Assembly (NCBI RefSeq): GCF_000022145.1
Contig: NC_011891.1
Location: forward strand, 3,144,501 to 3,208,500
DNA length: 64,000 nt
Source: Anaeromyxobacter dehalogenans 2CP-1
GTDB taxonomy: Bacteria > Myxococcota > Myxococcia > Myxococcales > Anaeromyxobacteraceae
Reading direction: 5' to 3'
Both the position numbers and the translations under genes were made by a program. Position 1 is the first letter of the stretch, and each line of letters opens with the position of its first letter. Below, one piece after another: positions 1-7,811 of the stretch. A model generated the notes under the pieces. It did no database searches, was not told the origin of the DNA, and saw only the letters and a program-made list of their open reading frames with translations.

Positions 1-163
1 CCCCCCCGTCCCGGACGTCCGCTCCCGCTCCTCAGCCTCGGCGAGGAACATACCGGTGGAACCGGCGCGCAGGTATCGCGTGACCCGGCGACCCACGGCC
101 ATGAGACGACCTCGCAGCGCGGTGCGCACGAGCGCCCCATCCGAGCGCCGGCGCGTCCCCGCT
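1..163. other. Window edge, no gene recognised
   Basis: This stretch lies downstream of the stop of the minus-strand SDR gene. No reading frame with protein-like composition, no tRNA and no clear hairpin followed by a T-run is visible. It may hold the end of a gene that starts outside the window. Confidence 0.4.
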
Positions 164-1176
164 TCAGGTGGCCCCACGCACGCTTCGTGAAGCCCACACC
201 GCCCCCGCGGCCAGGAGCACCGCCCCCGCGGCCAGGCTTCGGCGGTGGAGCGTGAGCCAGAGCGATGCGCTGCGGCGCCGGGCCTCCGCCGAGAACTCGC
301 CGTGTGCGCCGTGATCTCCCGGCACCGGCCGATCGAGATCGTCCGGCCGCCCCGGCTCGGGCGGGCGATCGGCCTGCTGCGCGCGGTAGCCGATCCGGCC
401 CAGGTAGCGATCGAGCAGCCCCGGGATCGTCCGCTGACCGAGGATCGCACGCACCGTGCTCCACGTGACCCACAGCTCGCGGCGCGGCCGCCGCACCACC
501 GCCAGCACCGCGCGCGCGATCACCTCGGGCTGGTAGATGGGCGGCACCGGCTTCGGGTGGCCGGGCAAGCGCGTCCGGACCAGCTCGAACTGCGGCGTGT
601 TGACCGCCGGCAGGTGCACCATCGAGAGCCGCACGCGGCTGCGATCGTGCGCGAGCTCGCAGCGGAGCGCGTCGGTGAAGCCGCGGACCGCTGCCTTCGC
701 GGCGCAGTAGGCGCTCTGCAGCGGGATGGAGCGGTAGCAGAGGGCGGACCCGACCTGGACGACGTGCCCCCGGTTGCGCGGCAGCATGTGGCGGAGCGCC
801 GCCCGCGTGCCGTGGACGTAGCCGAGGTACGTCACCTCGGTGACGCGCCGGTACTCCTCCGCCGTCGTCTCCATCACCGGCGCGAACACGCTCACCATCG
901 CGTCGTTCACCCACACGTCGATGCCGCCCCACGCGCGCACCACCGCGTCCGCGGCCGCGTCCACCGCGCCGGCGTCCGAGACGTCGGCCACCACGGCGAT
1001 GGCCTCGCCGCCCGCGCCGCGGATCTCGCGGGCGGCGTTCTCGAGGGCCTCGGCGTTGCGCGCGATCAGCGCCACGCGCATCCGCGCCCGCCCCAGCTCG
1101 CGCGCCACCGCGCGCGCCCCACGCCCGCCGACGCCCCCGTCACCACCGCGACCTTCCCCGCCAGGTCCCGCCTCAC
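164..1176 (-). pseudogene. Frameshifted short-chain dehydrogenase/reductase (SDR)
   Basis: Classical SDR fold. The start is GTG at 1176, giving VRRDLAGKVAVVTG, followed by the nucleotide-binding motif TGASAGVGRA. The frame then breaks and the rest continues in another frame: ARELGRARMRVALIARN, the active-site region with YCAAK (YxxxK), and a hydrophobic C-terminal segment near the end. The switch falls on a (CG)4 run at about 1109-1116. Removing one CG unit restores a continuous VGRAVAREL. The GTG overlaps the TGA of the upstream small gene as GTGA, with a GGGGGAGG ribosome site just before it, so the pair is translationally coupled. SDRs of this length with a C-terminal hydrophobic tail are common in Myxococcota; the substrate cannot be told. 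Whether this is a true pseudogene, a reversible slippage or a sequencing error is open. Confidence 0.8.
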
Positions 1177-1514
1177 CGCCGCGTGCCTCCCCCGCCCTCG
1201 CGCTCGCCCGCGCCGCGCGGCGCCTGCGGCTCGTGCGCCGGCTCGCCGCCCTCGCCCTTGTCGCCCTTCTCTCCCTCGCGCGCCTGATGGGCGCGCCGCG
1301 CCTCGTCGACGTGCGCCTTCCGCGTGCCGGCGCTCCGCTCCGCGGCATCGGTCACGGTTCGCTGCGCGTCCGGCTCGGGCGCCCGCCCGGGCGGTTCGGC
1401 CCCGGGGTGCGGCGTCCCATCGTCCACGCCGGGCGGAGCCGGCCCGGGCCCGCCGGCGAGCCCCTCCACCACCTCCGGAACCCTCGGATCGTCCGGACGC
1501 CGATCGCTGGCCAT
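1173..1514 (-). CDS. Small hydrophilic, proline/glycine-rich protein
   Basis: 113 residues, not recognised as a family. It starts MASDRRPDDPRVPEVV and is rich in Pro, Gly, Glu and Arg with no hydrophobic segment, so it is probably cytoplasmic and largely disordered. A longer frame from 1553 exists, but the ATG at 1514 has a G-rich ribosome site (GGGGGGGTGG) directly upstream and gives a more natural N-terminus. Its TGA overlaps the GTG start of the SDR gene by four bases, the usual sign of translational coupling, so the two products are probably made together. No function can be assigned. Confidence 0.55.
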   Translation of the reverse strand: MASDRRPDDPRVPEVVEGLAGGPGPAPPGVDDGTPHPGAEPPGRAPEPDAQRTVTDAAERSAGTRKAHVDEARRAHQAREGEKGDKGEGGEPAHEPQAPRGAGEREGGGGTRR

Positions 1515-1578
1515 GCGCCACCCCCCGCCGAAATGTCTGGACCCAGGCGACACGGTGGAACCCCTGCGTCTCCCGGCC

Positions 1579-2469
1579 CTACTGCAGCCACAGGTCCAGC
1601 ACCACCGGCCGGTGATCCGAGGCCGCCTGCACGTCCGGCCCTCCCGCGATCGCCGCCTGTACCACCGAGCCTGCGTCCGCCCGCGGGATGGCCAGGTGAT
1701 CGAGCGCGGCGCGGGCCGCTCCGCCGGACCAGGTCCACCGCGCCTCCGGCGGCAACGCCGCGGCCGGATCGATCCAGCCGCCGTCGCCGAGCAGCGGGGC
1801 GAGCGCGGTCGACCCGGCCTCGTCGTTCAGGTCGCCGCCCGCGACCACCCGCGCGCCGGCGCGGAGCAGCCCGTCCGCGACCTCGCGCAGGCGGGCCGCC
1901 TGCTCCGCGCGGCGCGTCCCGTCGTCGGAGAGCGCCGAGCTGAGGTGGCTGCCCACCAGCGCCAGCGTCCCGCCGTCCGGGAGCGCCGCGTGCGCCTCCA
2001 CGCAGTCGCGCGGGAACAGCGGCCGGCCCGAGGCGTCCCGCTCGTCCCGGTGGCTGACGTAGGCGCGCAGCGGCAGCCGCGAGAGGACCGCGACGTCGAT
2101 GCCGCGCGGATCGTTCCCCTCCACCAGCCGCGCCTCCGCGTACCCCGCCCGCGCCGCCAGCGCCCCGGCCAGCGCGGCGGTCTCGACCTCCTGGAGCAGC
2201 ACCAGGTCGGCGTCCAGCCGCGCCAGCACCGCCGTGACCCGCGCCAGCTTCGCCTCGACCTCGTCCGCGGTCGCGACGGTGTCGAGCGCGCCGGGCGGCT
2301 CGAGCCGATCGACATCGTCGAACAGGTCGTGGACGTTCCAGCTGACGATCCGGACCCGCTCGCCCGCCGTCCCCGGCGGCGCAGCGTCGAGCGGGGGCGG
2401 CGCGCAGCCCGGCGCGAGGGCGAGCGCGGCGAGGACGGCGGCGGGACGCGTGCGGGCGGATCGGCGCAT
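1579..2469 (-). CDS. Endonuclease/exonuclease/phosphatase (EEP) family lipoprotein
   Basis: 296 residues. An N-terminal signal with a lipobox-like end (LALAPGC) suggests a lipid-anchored, periplasm-facing protein. The EEP fold is recognised from SWNVHDL near residue 43, LLQEVE (metal-binding Glu), GGDLNDE (catalytic Asp/Asn) and the closing SDHRPV (catalytic His). EEP enzymes cut phosphodiester bonds in nucleic acids, phosphoinositides or other substrates using Mg2+; an exported member may scavenge extracellular DNA, but the substrate is inference. The start ATG at 2469 is chosen because it precedes the signal peptide (MRRSARTRPAAVL). It lies 41 nt downstream of the barrel-protein gene on the same strand and could be the last gene of that transcript. 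Confidence 0.8.
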   Translation of the reverse strand: MRRSARTRPAAVLAALALAPGCAPPPLDAAPPGTAGERVRIVSWNVHDLFDDVDRLEPPGALDTVATADEVEAKLARVTAVLARLDADLVLLQEVETAALAGALAARAGYAEARLVEGNDPRGIDVAVLSRLPLRAYVSHRDERDASGRPLFPRDCVEAHAALPDGGTLALVGSHLSSALSDDGTRRAEQAARLREVADGLLRAGARVVAGGDLNDEAGSTALAPLLGDGGWIDPAAALPPEARWTWSGGAARAALDHLAIPRADAGSVVQAAIAGGPDVQAASDHRPVVLDLWLQ

Positions 2470-2510
2470 GCCACGGCGCGCTGCAAGGCCGGCGCCGCGC
2501 GCGCCGGCGG

Positions 2511-4244
2511 TCAGTACGCGGCGAAGATCGTCGCGAACCCCGTCATCCCGTAGGGCATGCTCCCGCCCTCCTCCGCGGCCGGATCGAACGCGCCGCGGCC
2601 CGCCAGGCTGATCCGCAGCCCGAGGTGGCGGCCCAGGTCCGCGGTCGCGCTGGCGAGCACGCCGACCTCGTCGCGGTCGACGCCGAACGCCGCGTCGTGC
2701 GACCAGCTCGCGCGCCCCACCAGCCGGAGCGCCTGGAGCGGCCGCCACAGCAGCTGCGCGTACGCGCTCCGGCCGTCCAGCCAGCCCGACTCCTCCAGGT
2801 ATCCCAGCGTCAGGCCGCCGCTCGCGCCCAGGAGCCGGGGCAGGCCCAGCTCCGGCCCGACCCAGCGCCGCTCCAGCCCGCTCGACCGGTCGCGCGAGAA
2901 GCCCCCGGTGCCGCCCACCCGCAGCCAGCGCACCGGGTCCCAGCTCACGAACCCGTCCGCCGCGCGCGCGCGCCCGGGGAACGCCGCCGGGTCGAACGTC
3001 TGCGGCCAGGCGAGCCCGGCGTGCCGGAAGCTCCCGCCGAGGAGCAGCCCGTCCACCGGCCGGAGGCTCGCGTCCACCCGGGCCGCGTCCAGGTCGGTGC
3101 CGCCGCGGTTGCCGCCGCCGCCCACGTGCGCCTCGGCCGAGAGGTCCAGGCGGCGCAGGAACACGCGGCCGGTGAGCGAGCCCTCCGCGCGCGTCCCCAG
3201 CTCCGGCGTGCGCACCATGGCGATGCGCCCCTCCTGCCGCCAGGAGGCGCCGCGGCCGAGCGCGCCGTCCAGGATCCAGTACGCGCCGCCGGTGGCGCGG
3301 CGCGTGGTGGGCCCGGTGGTGTCGGGCTCGGGCACCGCCCCGCCGAACACGCCGCCCTCGGCGCGCGCGCCGAGCAGCCGCCCGCGCACGCCGGCCAGGC
3401 CGCCGTCGAACACGGTCGCCCCGGGGATGGCCCAGGGCAGCACGCGCCCGGCGGAGAGGCGCAGCGCGTCGCCGGGGGTGGCGGTGAGCTGCGCCTGCCA
3501 GAGGTAGAGCTGGGTGTCGTCCCGCGGACGGAACCGCGGCGCGTCGCGGCGCAGCCAGCGCTCCGCGCGGGCGTCCACGTCGAGCGTCAGCCAGGGCGCG
3601 AGCTCCGCCTCCCGGATGGCGAGGTCGATGGCGGCGCGGTCCGAGGTGCCGGCGGTGGAGGCGGTCCACGCCTGGTACGACGCGCCCACCTCCGCCGTGC
3701 GGCTGCGAGGCACCGGGGCCGACGCGGCGCCGGGCGCGGCGCGGAACTCGACCTGCGGGACCGCCGCGGCGGTGACGACCGCCAGGCGCCGGGCCAGCTC
3801 CGCATCGCCGGGCGGCGGCGGGAGCTGTTTCGCCTCGGCGGCGAGCGCCGCGGGCTCGAACCGGAACGTGTCCCCGGCGCGCAGCCCGGTGCCGGCGCAC
3901 GCCGCGTGGTGCGGCGCGAGCGACTCGACCGTGCACCGCCCGGCCGGCGCGCCGCTGCGCCGGAGCTCGAGCACCGCGCCCGCCGCGAGCCCGTCCTCGG
4001 CGCCCGCGTCGAGGTAGGCGCGCGAGGCGGTGGCGTAGGCGACCTGCCCGGTGCCGCGGGGGCGATCCGCCCGGCGCGCCGGCGCGGGGGGCCCGTCCTC
4101 GGCGGACGGCGAGCGGGCCACCGGCGCCGCCGGCGTCGAGACGGCGCGCACCGGCCGCCGCGGGCGCTGCTTCGCGGGAGCGGCCGCGGGGGCCGCGGCG
4201 AGCGCAGCGAGCGCGGCGAGCGCGACGGCGAGGGCGCCGGGCAT
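2511..4244 (-). CDS. Predicted outer-membrane beta-barrel protein of the cytochrome operon
   Basis: 577 residues. Signal peptide in residues 1-24 (Ala-rich), then a Pro/Arg linker, a small beta-rich domain at about 75-140 (GQVAYATASRAYLDAG onward), and from about residue 200 many alternating polar/hydrophobic strands with GRV, WRQEG and RWLRVGG patterns ending in a C-terminal aromatic (TIFAAY). This is typical of an outer-membrane barrel. No named family is recognised. The ATG overlaps the TGA of the nonahaem cytochrome (TGATG), so it is coupled to the cytochromes. The natural inference is a porin sheath or anchor that lets periplasmic cytochromes pass electrons through the outer membrane, as in porin-cytochrome conduits. 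An alternative is a structural barrel unrelated to electron transfer. Confidence 0.65.
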   Translation of the reverse strand: MPGALAVALAALAALAAAPAAAPAKQRPRRPVRAVSTPAAPVARSPSAEDGPPAPARRADRPRGTGQVAYATASRAYLDAGAEDGLAAGAVLELRRSGAPAGRCTVESLAPHHAACAGTGLRAGDTFRFEPAALAAEAKQLPPPPGDAELARRLAVVTAAAVPQVEFRAAPGAASAPVPRSRTAEVGASYQAWTASTAGTSDRAAIDLAIREAELAPWLTLDVDARAERWLRRDAPRFRPRDDTQLYLWQAQLTATPGDALRLSAGRVLPWAIPGATVFDGGLAGVRGRLLGARAEGGVFGGAVPEPDTTGPTTRRATGGAYWILDGALGRGASWRQEGRIAMVRTPELGTRAEGSLTGRVFLRRLDLSAEAHVGGGGNRGGTDLDAARVDASLRPVDGLLLGGSFRHAGLAWPQTFDPAAFPGRARAADGFVSWDPVRWLRVGGTGGFSRDRSSGLERRWVGPELGLPRLLGASGGLTLGYLEESGWLDGRSAYAQLLWRPLQALRLVGRASWSHDAAFGVDRDEVGVLASATADLGRHLGLRISLAGRGAFDPAAEEGGSMPYGMTGFATIFAAY

Positions 4245-5032
4245 CAGTTCACCCCCGTCGGATGGCAGCGGATGCACGCCTCGGTGGCCCAGGCGTAGCC
4301 GGAGATCTGGGTGTGGTGGGACGTCGTCTCCGTGTCGCCGTGGCACACCAGGCAGTCCTTCACCGCGAAGTCCGCCGCCCAGGCCTTGTCCGCGCGGGTG
4401 GCCGGGTGGCAGGTGAGGCAGGCGGCGCGGCTCCCCGAGTGCTTCAGGCCGGGCGCGATCCCGAACGGCAGGTGCGCCGCCACGCGGTCCACCTGCGCCT
4501 CGGCGTGGCAGCGGACGCAGCGCGCCGAGTCGAACGCGTAGTCCGGCACCGCCGCGTGCGCGGTCGCCATGGCGGCCTGCTCGTGATCGTGGCAGCCGGC
4601 GCACCCGAGGGTCCTCCGGTTCGCCGGGTCCACGTGGCACTCGGCGCAGCCCGCGGTGGCGTGGGCCGTCCCGGCGACGATCGGGAACAGCTTCGCGTGA
4701 TCCACGCCCACCCCGGACTGGTGGCAGCCGTAGCAGGCCTCGCTCGCGAACTGGAAGCCCGGCACGGCGCCGTGCCGGGTGGTCAGCGCCGCCTCGTCGG
4801 CATGGTCGCCGGTGTGGCAGTGGATGCAGTCGAACTTCGCGAACGTGTCGAACGCGCCGTGGCAGTCGTCGCAGGTGGCCGTCGCGTGCGGCGTGCCCGC
4901 CACGATCGGGAACCAGCGCTGGGCGTGGCCCGCGCGCGACGGCATGGTGAGGGACGGCGCGGCGTCGCCGCCCTGGCTGCACGCGAGGGCCAGCGAAGCG
5001 GCCGCGGCGGCGATGGTCGGAAGGCTCCTCAT
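4244..5032 (-). CDS. Nonahaem c-type cytochrome lipoprotein
   Basis: 262 residues with nine CxxCH haem-attachment motifs (CDDCH, CIHCH, CYGCH, CAECH, CAGCH, CVRCH, CLTCH, CLVCH, CIRCH). The signal ends in a lipobox (LALAC) followed by Ser, which by the +2 rule favours the outer membrane. Haem motifs are spaced 15-35 residues apart with extra histidines (HATA, HGAV, HHTQ) as probable distal ligands. Start ATG at 5032 overlaps the previous stop as ATGA; its own stop overlaps the barrel gene start. By position and anchoring it is the likely link between periplasmic cytochromes and the outer-membrane barrel. Electron acceptor unknown. Confidence 0.9.
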   Translation of the reverse strand: MRSLPTIAAAAASLALACSQGGDAAPSLTMPSRAGHAQRWFPIVAGTPHATATCDDCHGAFDTFAKFDCIHCHTGDHADEAALTTRHGAVPGFQFASEACYGCHQSGVGVDHAKLFPIVAGTAHATAGCAECHVDPANRRTLGCAGCHDHEQAAMATAHAAVPDYAFDSARCVRCHAEAQVDRVAAHLPFGIAPGLKHSGSRAACLTCHPATRADKAWAADFAVKDCLVCHGDTETTSHHTQISGYAWATEACIRCHPTGVN

Positions 5033-5958
5033 CTCGGCACCCCGGTTCCGTGCAGGCCCCCGAACGCCGCCGAGAAGCGGTGGCACTCGTAGCACTTGCG
5101 GTTCACGAGCTGGAAGCCCGCCACGCCGTCGTGCTCGCCCGCGACGTTCCCGTGGCAGCGCAGGCAGTCGGCGGTGTCGGTCGCGCAGGTGAACGGCTGC
5201 GCGTAGTCCACCGCCGGGAAGCTGGCGTGGCAGTCCTTGCAGCGGATGCCGGCGTGCGGCCCCGACTTGATCGAGAAGCAGGTCTCGTGCGCGGGCAGCC
5301 CGGCGGGCGAGAACCGCCAGGCGCCGTGGCAGCCGCGGCAGTCCTGCGGGAAGCCGGCCAGGTCGTGGTTCACGGCGGCCGCGGCGGAGCCGGCGCGGGC
5401 CCAGTCGGCCTCGTGGCAGGCGATGCAGCGCGACGTGGGCCGGGCGAAGGCGCGGTCGCGGCGGTCGCCGTGACAGGACTCGCACGCCACCAGCGCGTGG
5501 CGGCCCGTGAGCGGGAACGCGGTGCGGCGGTGCGCCTCGGGCCCGAACGTCGGGGTGGACCAGGCGGTCGGGTCGTGGCAGCTCGCGCAGCGCGGCCCGA
5601 GCCGGCCGCCGTGGACGTCGCGGTGGCAGGCGGCGCAGGCGCGCGGCACCGGGTCGGCGAAGGTGCCGCCCGCGTGGCAGGCGCGGCACTGCGCGTCGCG
5701 GTGCCGCCCGTCGAGCGGGAACCCGGTGCGCTCGTGCGCGAACGTCACCGCCTTCCAGCCGTCCGCGGTGTGGCAGGCGCCGCAGTCGGTGTCCCCGCCG
5801 TGGGCGCCGGGGCCGGGCCGCGGCGCGGCGAGGTCGGCGCGCGCCGGGGGCGCGGTCGGGGGCGCGCCCGGAGGCGCCGCCGTGGCGCGGGCGGCGGCGC
5901 CCGCGAGGGCCGCCGAGGCGGCGAGGGCGAGCGCGAGGCGCGGAGCGGTGGCGATCAC
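5029..5958 (-). CDS. Decahaem c-type cytochrome, periplasmic
   Basis: 309 residues from a GTG at 5958 that overlaps the upstream TGA as GTGA; this start gives a clean signal peptide (VIATAPRLALALAASA). Ten CxxCH motifs are present (CGACH, CRACH, CAACH, CASCH, CESCH, CIACH, CRGCH, CKDCH, CLRCH, CYECH). The recurring unit 'F.H..T.FPL.GRH....C..CH' supplies a histidine about 15 residues before each haem motif, as in cytochrome c3/c7-like repeat proteins with bis-His haems. The signal lacks a lipobox, so the protein is probably soluble in the periplasm. It lies between a 20-haem and a 9-haem cytochrome in one coupled operon, which fits a periplasmic electron wire. Confidence 0.9.
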   Translation of the reverse strand: MIATAPRLALALAASAALAGAAARATAAPPGAPPTAPPARADLAAPRPGPGAHGGDTDCGACHTADGWKAVTFAHERTGFPLDGRHRDAQCRACHAGGTFADPVPRACAACHRDVHGGRLGPRCASCHDPTAWSTPTFGPEAHRRTAFPLTGRHALVACESCHGDRRDRAFARPTSRCIACHEADWARAGSAAAAVNHDLAGFPQDCRGCHGAWRFSPAGLPAHETCFSIKSGPHAGIRCKDCHASFPAVDYAQPFTCATDTADCLRCHGNVAGEHDGVAGFQLVNRKCYECHRFSAAFGGLHGTGVPR

Positions 5959-7811
5959 GGCACGTACCCCCGGAATGCGCCCTGGTGGAAGTCGGCGTGG
6001 CAGCCCTGGCACTTCACGGGGAGCGGGCGGTAGCGGCGCACCGCCGTCCCGTCCACCTGCACCGCGGGGTGGCACTTCTCGCAGGCGAGCGCGCGGTGCT
6101 TGCCGTCGAGCGTGAACGCGGTGAACGGCTTCTGGTGCACGAAGCGGAGCGGCGCCGGCGCCTTCCAGCCGGCCGTCTCGTGGCAGCGGGCGCAGTCGGT
6201 CCCCTGCCCCTTCACCGCGAGCTGGCCGGCGTGCGCGTCGGCGTGGCAGCCGGCGCACGCCTGCGGCACGCCGCGCCAGCGCACCACGCCCGCGGCGTCC
6301 GGCGCGTGGCACGAGCCGCAGGCGGTCCGCTCGTGCTTGCCCGTGAGCGGGAACCGGGCGTCGCGGGCGTGGTCGAAGCGCACCTTGCGGAAGGAGTCGA
6401 GCCCGTGGCAGGCGGTGCAGCCCTCGGCGCGCGTGCGCGCCTCGAACTGGCGGCCGTGCGGGTCCTTGTGGCAGCTGCGGCAGTCGGAGGGGCGCTGCAG
6501 ATCCAGCGCCGCGAGGCTCACCGTCACCGGCCGGCGGTGGCGTCCGAGCTCCTCCCGGACCCGCGCCGGCACCTTCGCGGCGAGGCGCGCGTCCTTCGGG
6601 TGGCACAGCGCGCACGCCACCGCGCGGTGGGCGCCCTCCAGCCGGTAGGCGGTGCGATCGTGGTCCTCCGGCTCGAACCGTGCCGGGAGGAACCGGTCCA
6701 CGCCGTGGCAGCGGTCGCAGGCGCGCGGATCGGCCGCCCCGGCCGCGGCGCCGGCCGTCGAGGCGGGCCGCGGGGCCCCGCCGCCGGGCGGCGCGGCGCG
6801 GGCGAGCTGGCCCACGTGCGCGTCGGCGTGGCAGTCGGTGCAGCGCGCGAACGCGATCCCCTTGTACCGCGCCTTCTCGCCCGGCCACGGGCCGTGGCAC
6901 GCCTCGCACGCCACCGTCGCGTGCGCGCCGCGCAGCGGGTAGCGCGTCTTCTCGTGGAAGGCGCGCTTCGCGCCGAGCCCGGTCACCTGCTTCCAGTCGG
7001 CGGTGACGTGGCAGCTCGCGCAGGCCTGGCCGAGCCGGTCCTGGTGTGGATCCTTGTGGCAGTCGGTGCACGCCTGGAACGGCACGCCCTTGTAGCGCGC
7101 GGTCGCCGCCGACCGGACCGGCGGCGTCATGCCGGGGCCGGGCGCGCCGGCGGCCTCCACCACGTCCGCGTGGCACTTCGCGCAGGCCACCCGCACGTGC
7201 TTGCCGTCGAGCCGGTAGGCGGTGCGCGCGTGGTCGAAGCGCGCCGCCGGCTTCCAGGCGTCCTCGCCGTGGCAGCGCGCGCAGTCGGGACCGAGCTGGC
7301 CCCGGTGCTCGTCGAAGTGGCAGGCGGCGCAGCGCTGCGGCGCGCCCAGGCTGGTCCGGCGCTCCGGCTGCTTGCGCAGCATCTCGGCCACCGCCGGGTC
7401 CGCCACGAGGCGCGGGTCGTGGCAGCGGGCGCAGTCCACCCGCCGGTGCTTGCCGCGCAGCTCGAGCCCGGCGCGGGCGTGGTCGAAGCCCTTCTTCCCG
7501 CCCGGCCCCCAGTCCACCAGCGCGAAGTCGCGGCCCTGGTGCTCGTGGTGGCACTTCTCGCAGGCGCGCTCCGCCGCGGGGATCCGGCCGTGGAACCCCT
7601 GGCCGCGCGCGACGCGGTCCTTCAGCTCGGTGTGGCAGGCGAGGCAGGTGTCCGCCGAGAGCTGCTGCCCGGCGAGGTGGCACTTCGTGCAGCTCTGGAG
7701 GCCCTCCAGGTCGCGGTGGGGGCGGGAGAGCGGGCCGGGCGAGAACACGTCGGCGGCCGCCGGGGTGGCCAGCGCGAGCGACGCGAGGAGCGCTGCGGTC
7801 GAGGGTTTCAC
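5955..7811 (-). CDS. Twenty-haem c-type cytochrome
   Basis: 618 residues, start GTG at 7811 overlapping the stop of the cytochrome-b/flavin gene (GTGA). Signal peptide VKPSTAALLASLALATPAAA, probable cleavage before DVF. I count twenty CxxCH motifs, from CTKCH near residue 43 to CQGCH near the C-terminus. Many are embedded in a repeated module (FDHART.Y.L.GKH..VAC..CH, then ..C..CH.D.H.G.LG..C..CH), so the protein is built from tandem cytochrome c3/c7-like segments. Its size suggests an extended multi-centre wire. It is next to the only membrane-spanning redox protein of the operon and is the likely first periplasmic electron acceptor. Function is inferred from context. Confidence 0.92.
   Translation of the reverse strand: MKPSTAALLASLALATPAAADVFSPGPLSRPHRDLEGLQSCTKCHLAGQQLSADTCLACHTELKDRVARGQGFHGRIPAAERACEKCHHEHQGRDFALVDWGPGGKKGFDHARAGLELRGKHRRVDCARCHDPRLVADPAVAEMLRKQPERRTSLGAPQRCAACHFDEHRGQLGPDCARCHGEDAWKPAARFDHARTAYRLDGKHVRVACAKCHADVVEAAGAPGPGMTPPVRSAATARYKGVPFQACTDCHKDPHQDRLGQACASCHVTADWKQVTGLGAKRAFHEKTRYPLRGAHATVACEACHGPWPGEKARYKGIAFARCTDCHADAHVGQLARAAPPGGGAPRPASTAGAAAGAADPRACDRCHGVDRFLPARFEPEDHDRTAYRLEGAHRAVACALCHPKDARLAAKVPARVREELGRHRRPVTVSLAALDLQRPSDCRSCHKDPHGRQFEARTRAEGCTACHGLDSFRKVRFDHARDARFPLTGKHERTACGSCHAPDAAGVVRWRGVPQACAGCHADAHAGQLAVKGQGTDCARCHETAGWKAPAPLRFVHQKPFTAFTLDGKHRALACEKCHPAVQVDGTAVRRYRPLPVKCQGCHADFHQGAFRGYVP

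Noticed and set aside
1066..1521. Independent 151-residue gene on the minus strand
   Set aside because: Only its last 30 or so residues are meaningful (the SDR Rossmann motif); the rest is a shadow of the small coupled protein.
5029..5958. An eleventh haem site at CFSIKSGPH in the decahaem cytochrome
   Set aside because: It does not fit CxxCH or a known variant spacing; the second Cys is missing.
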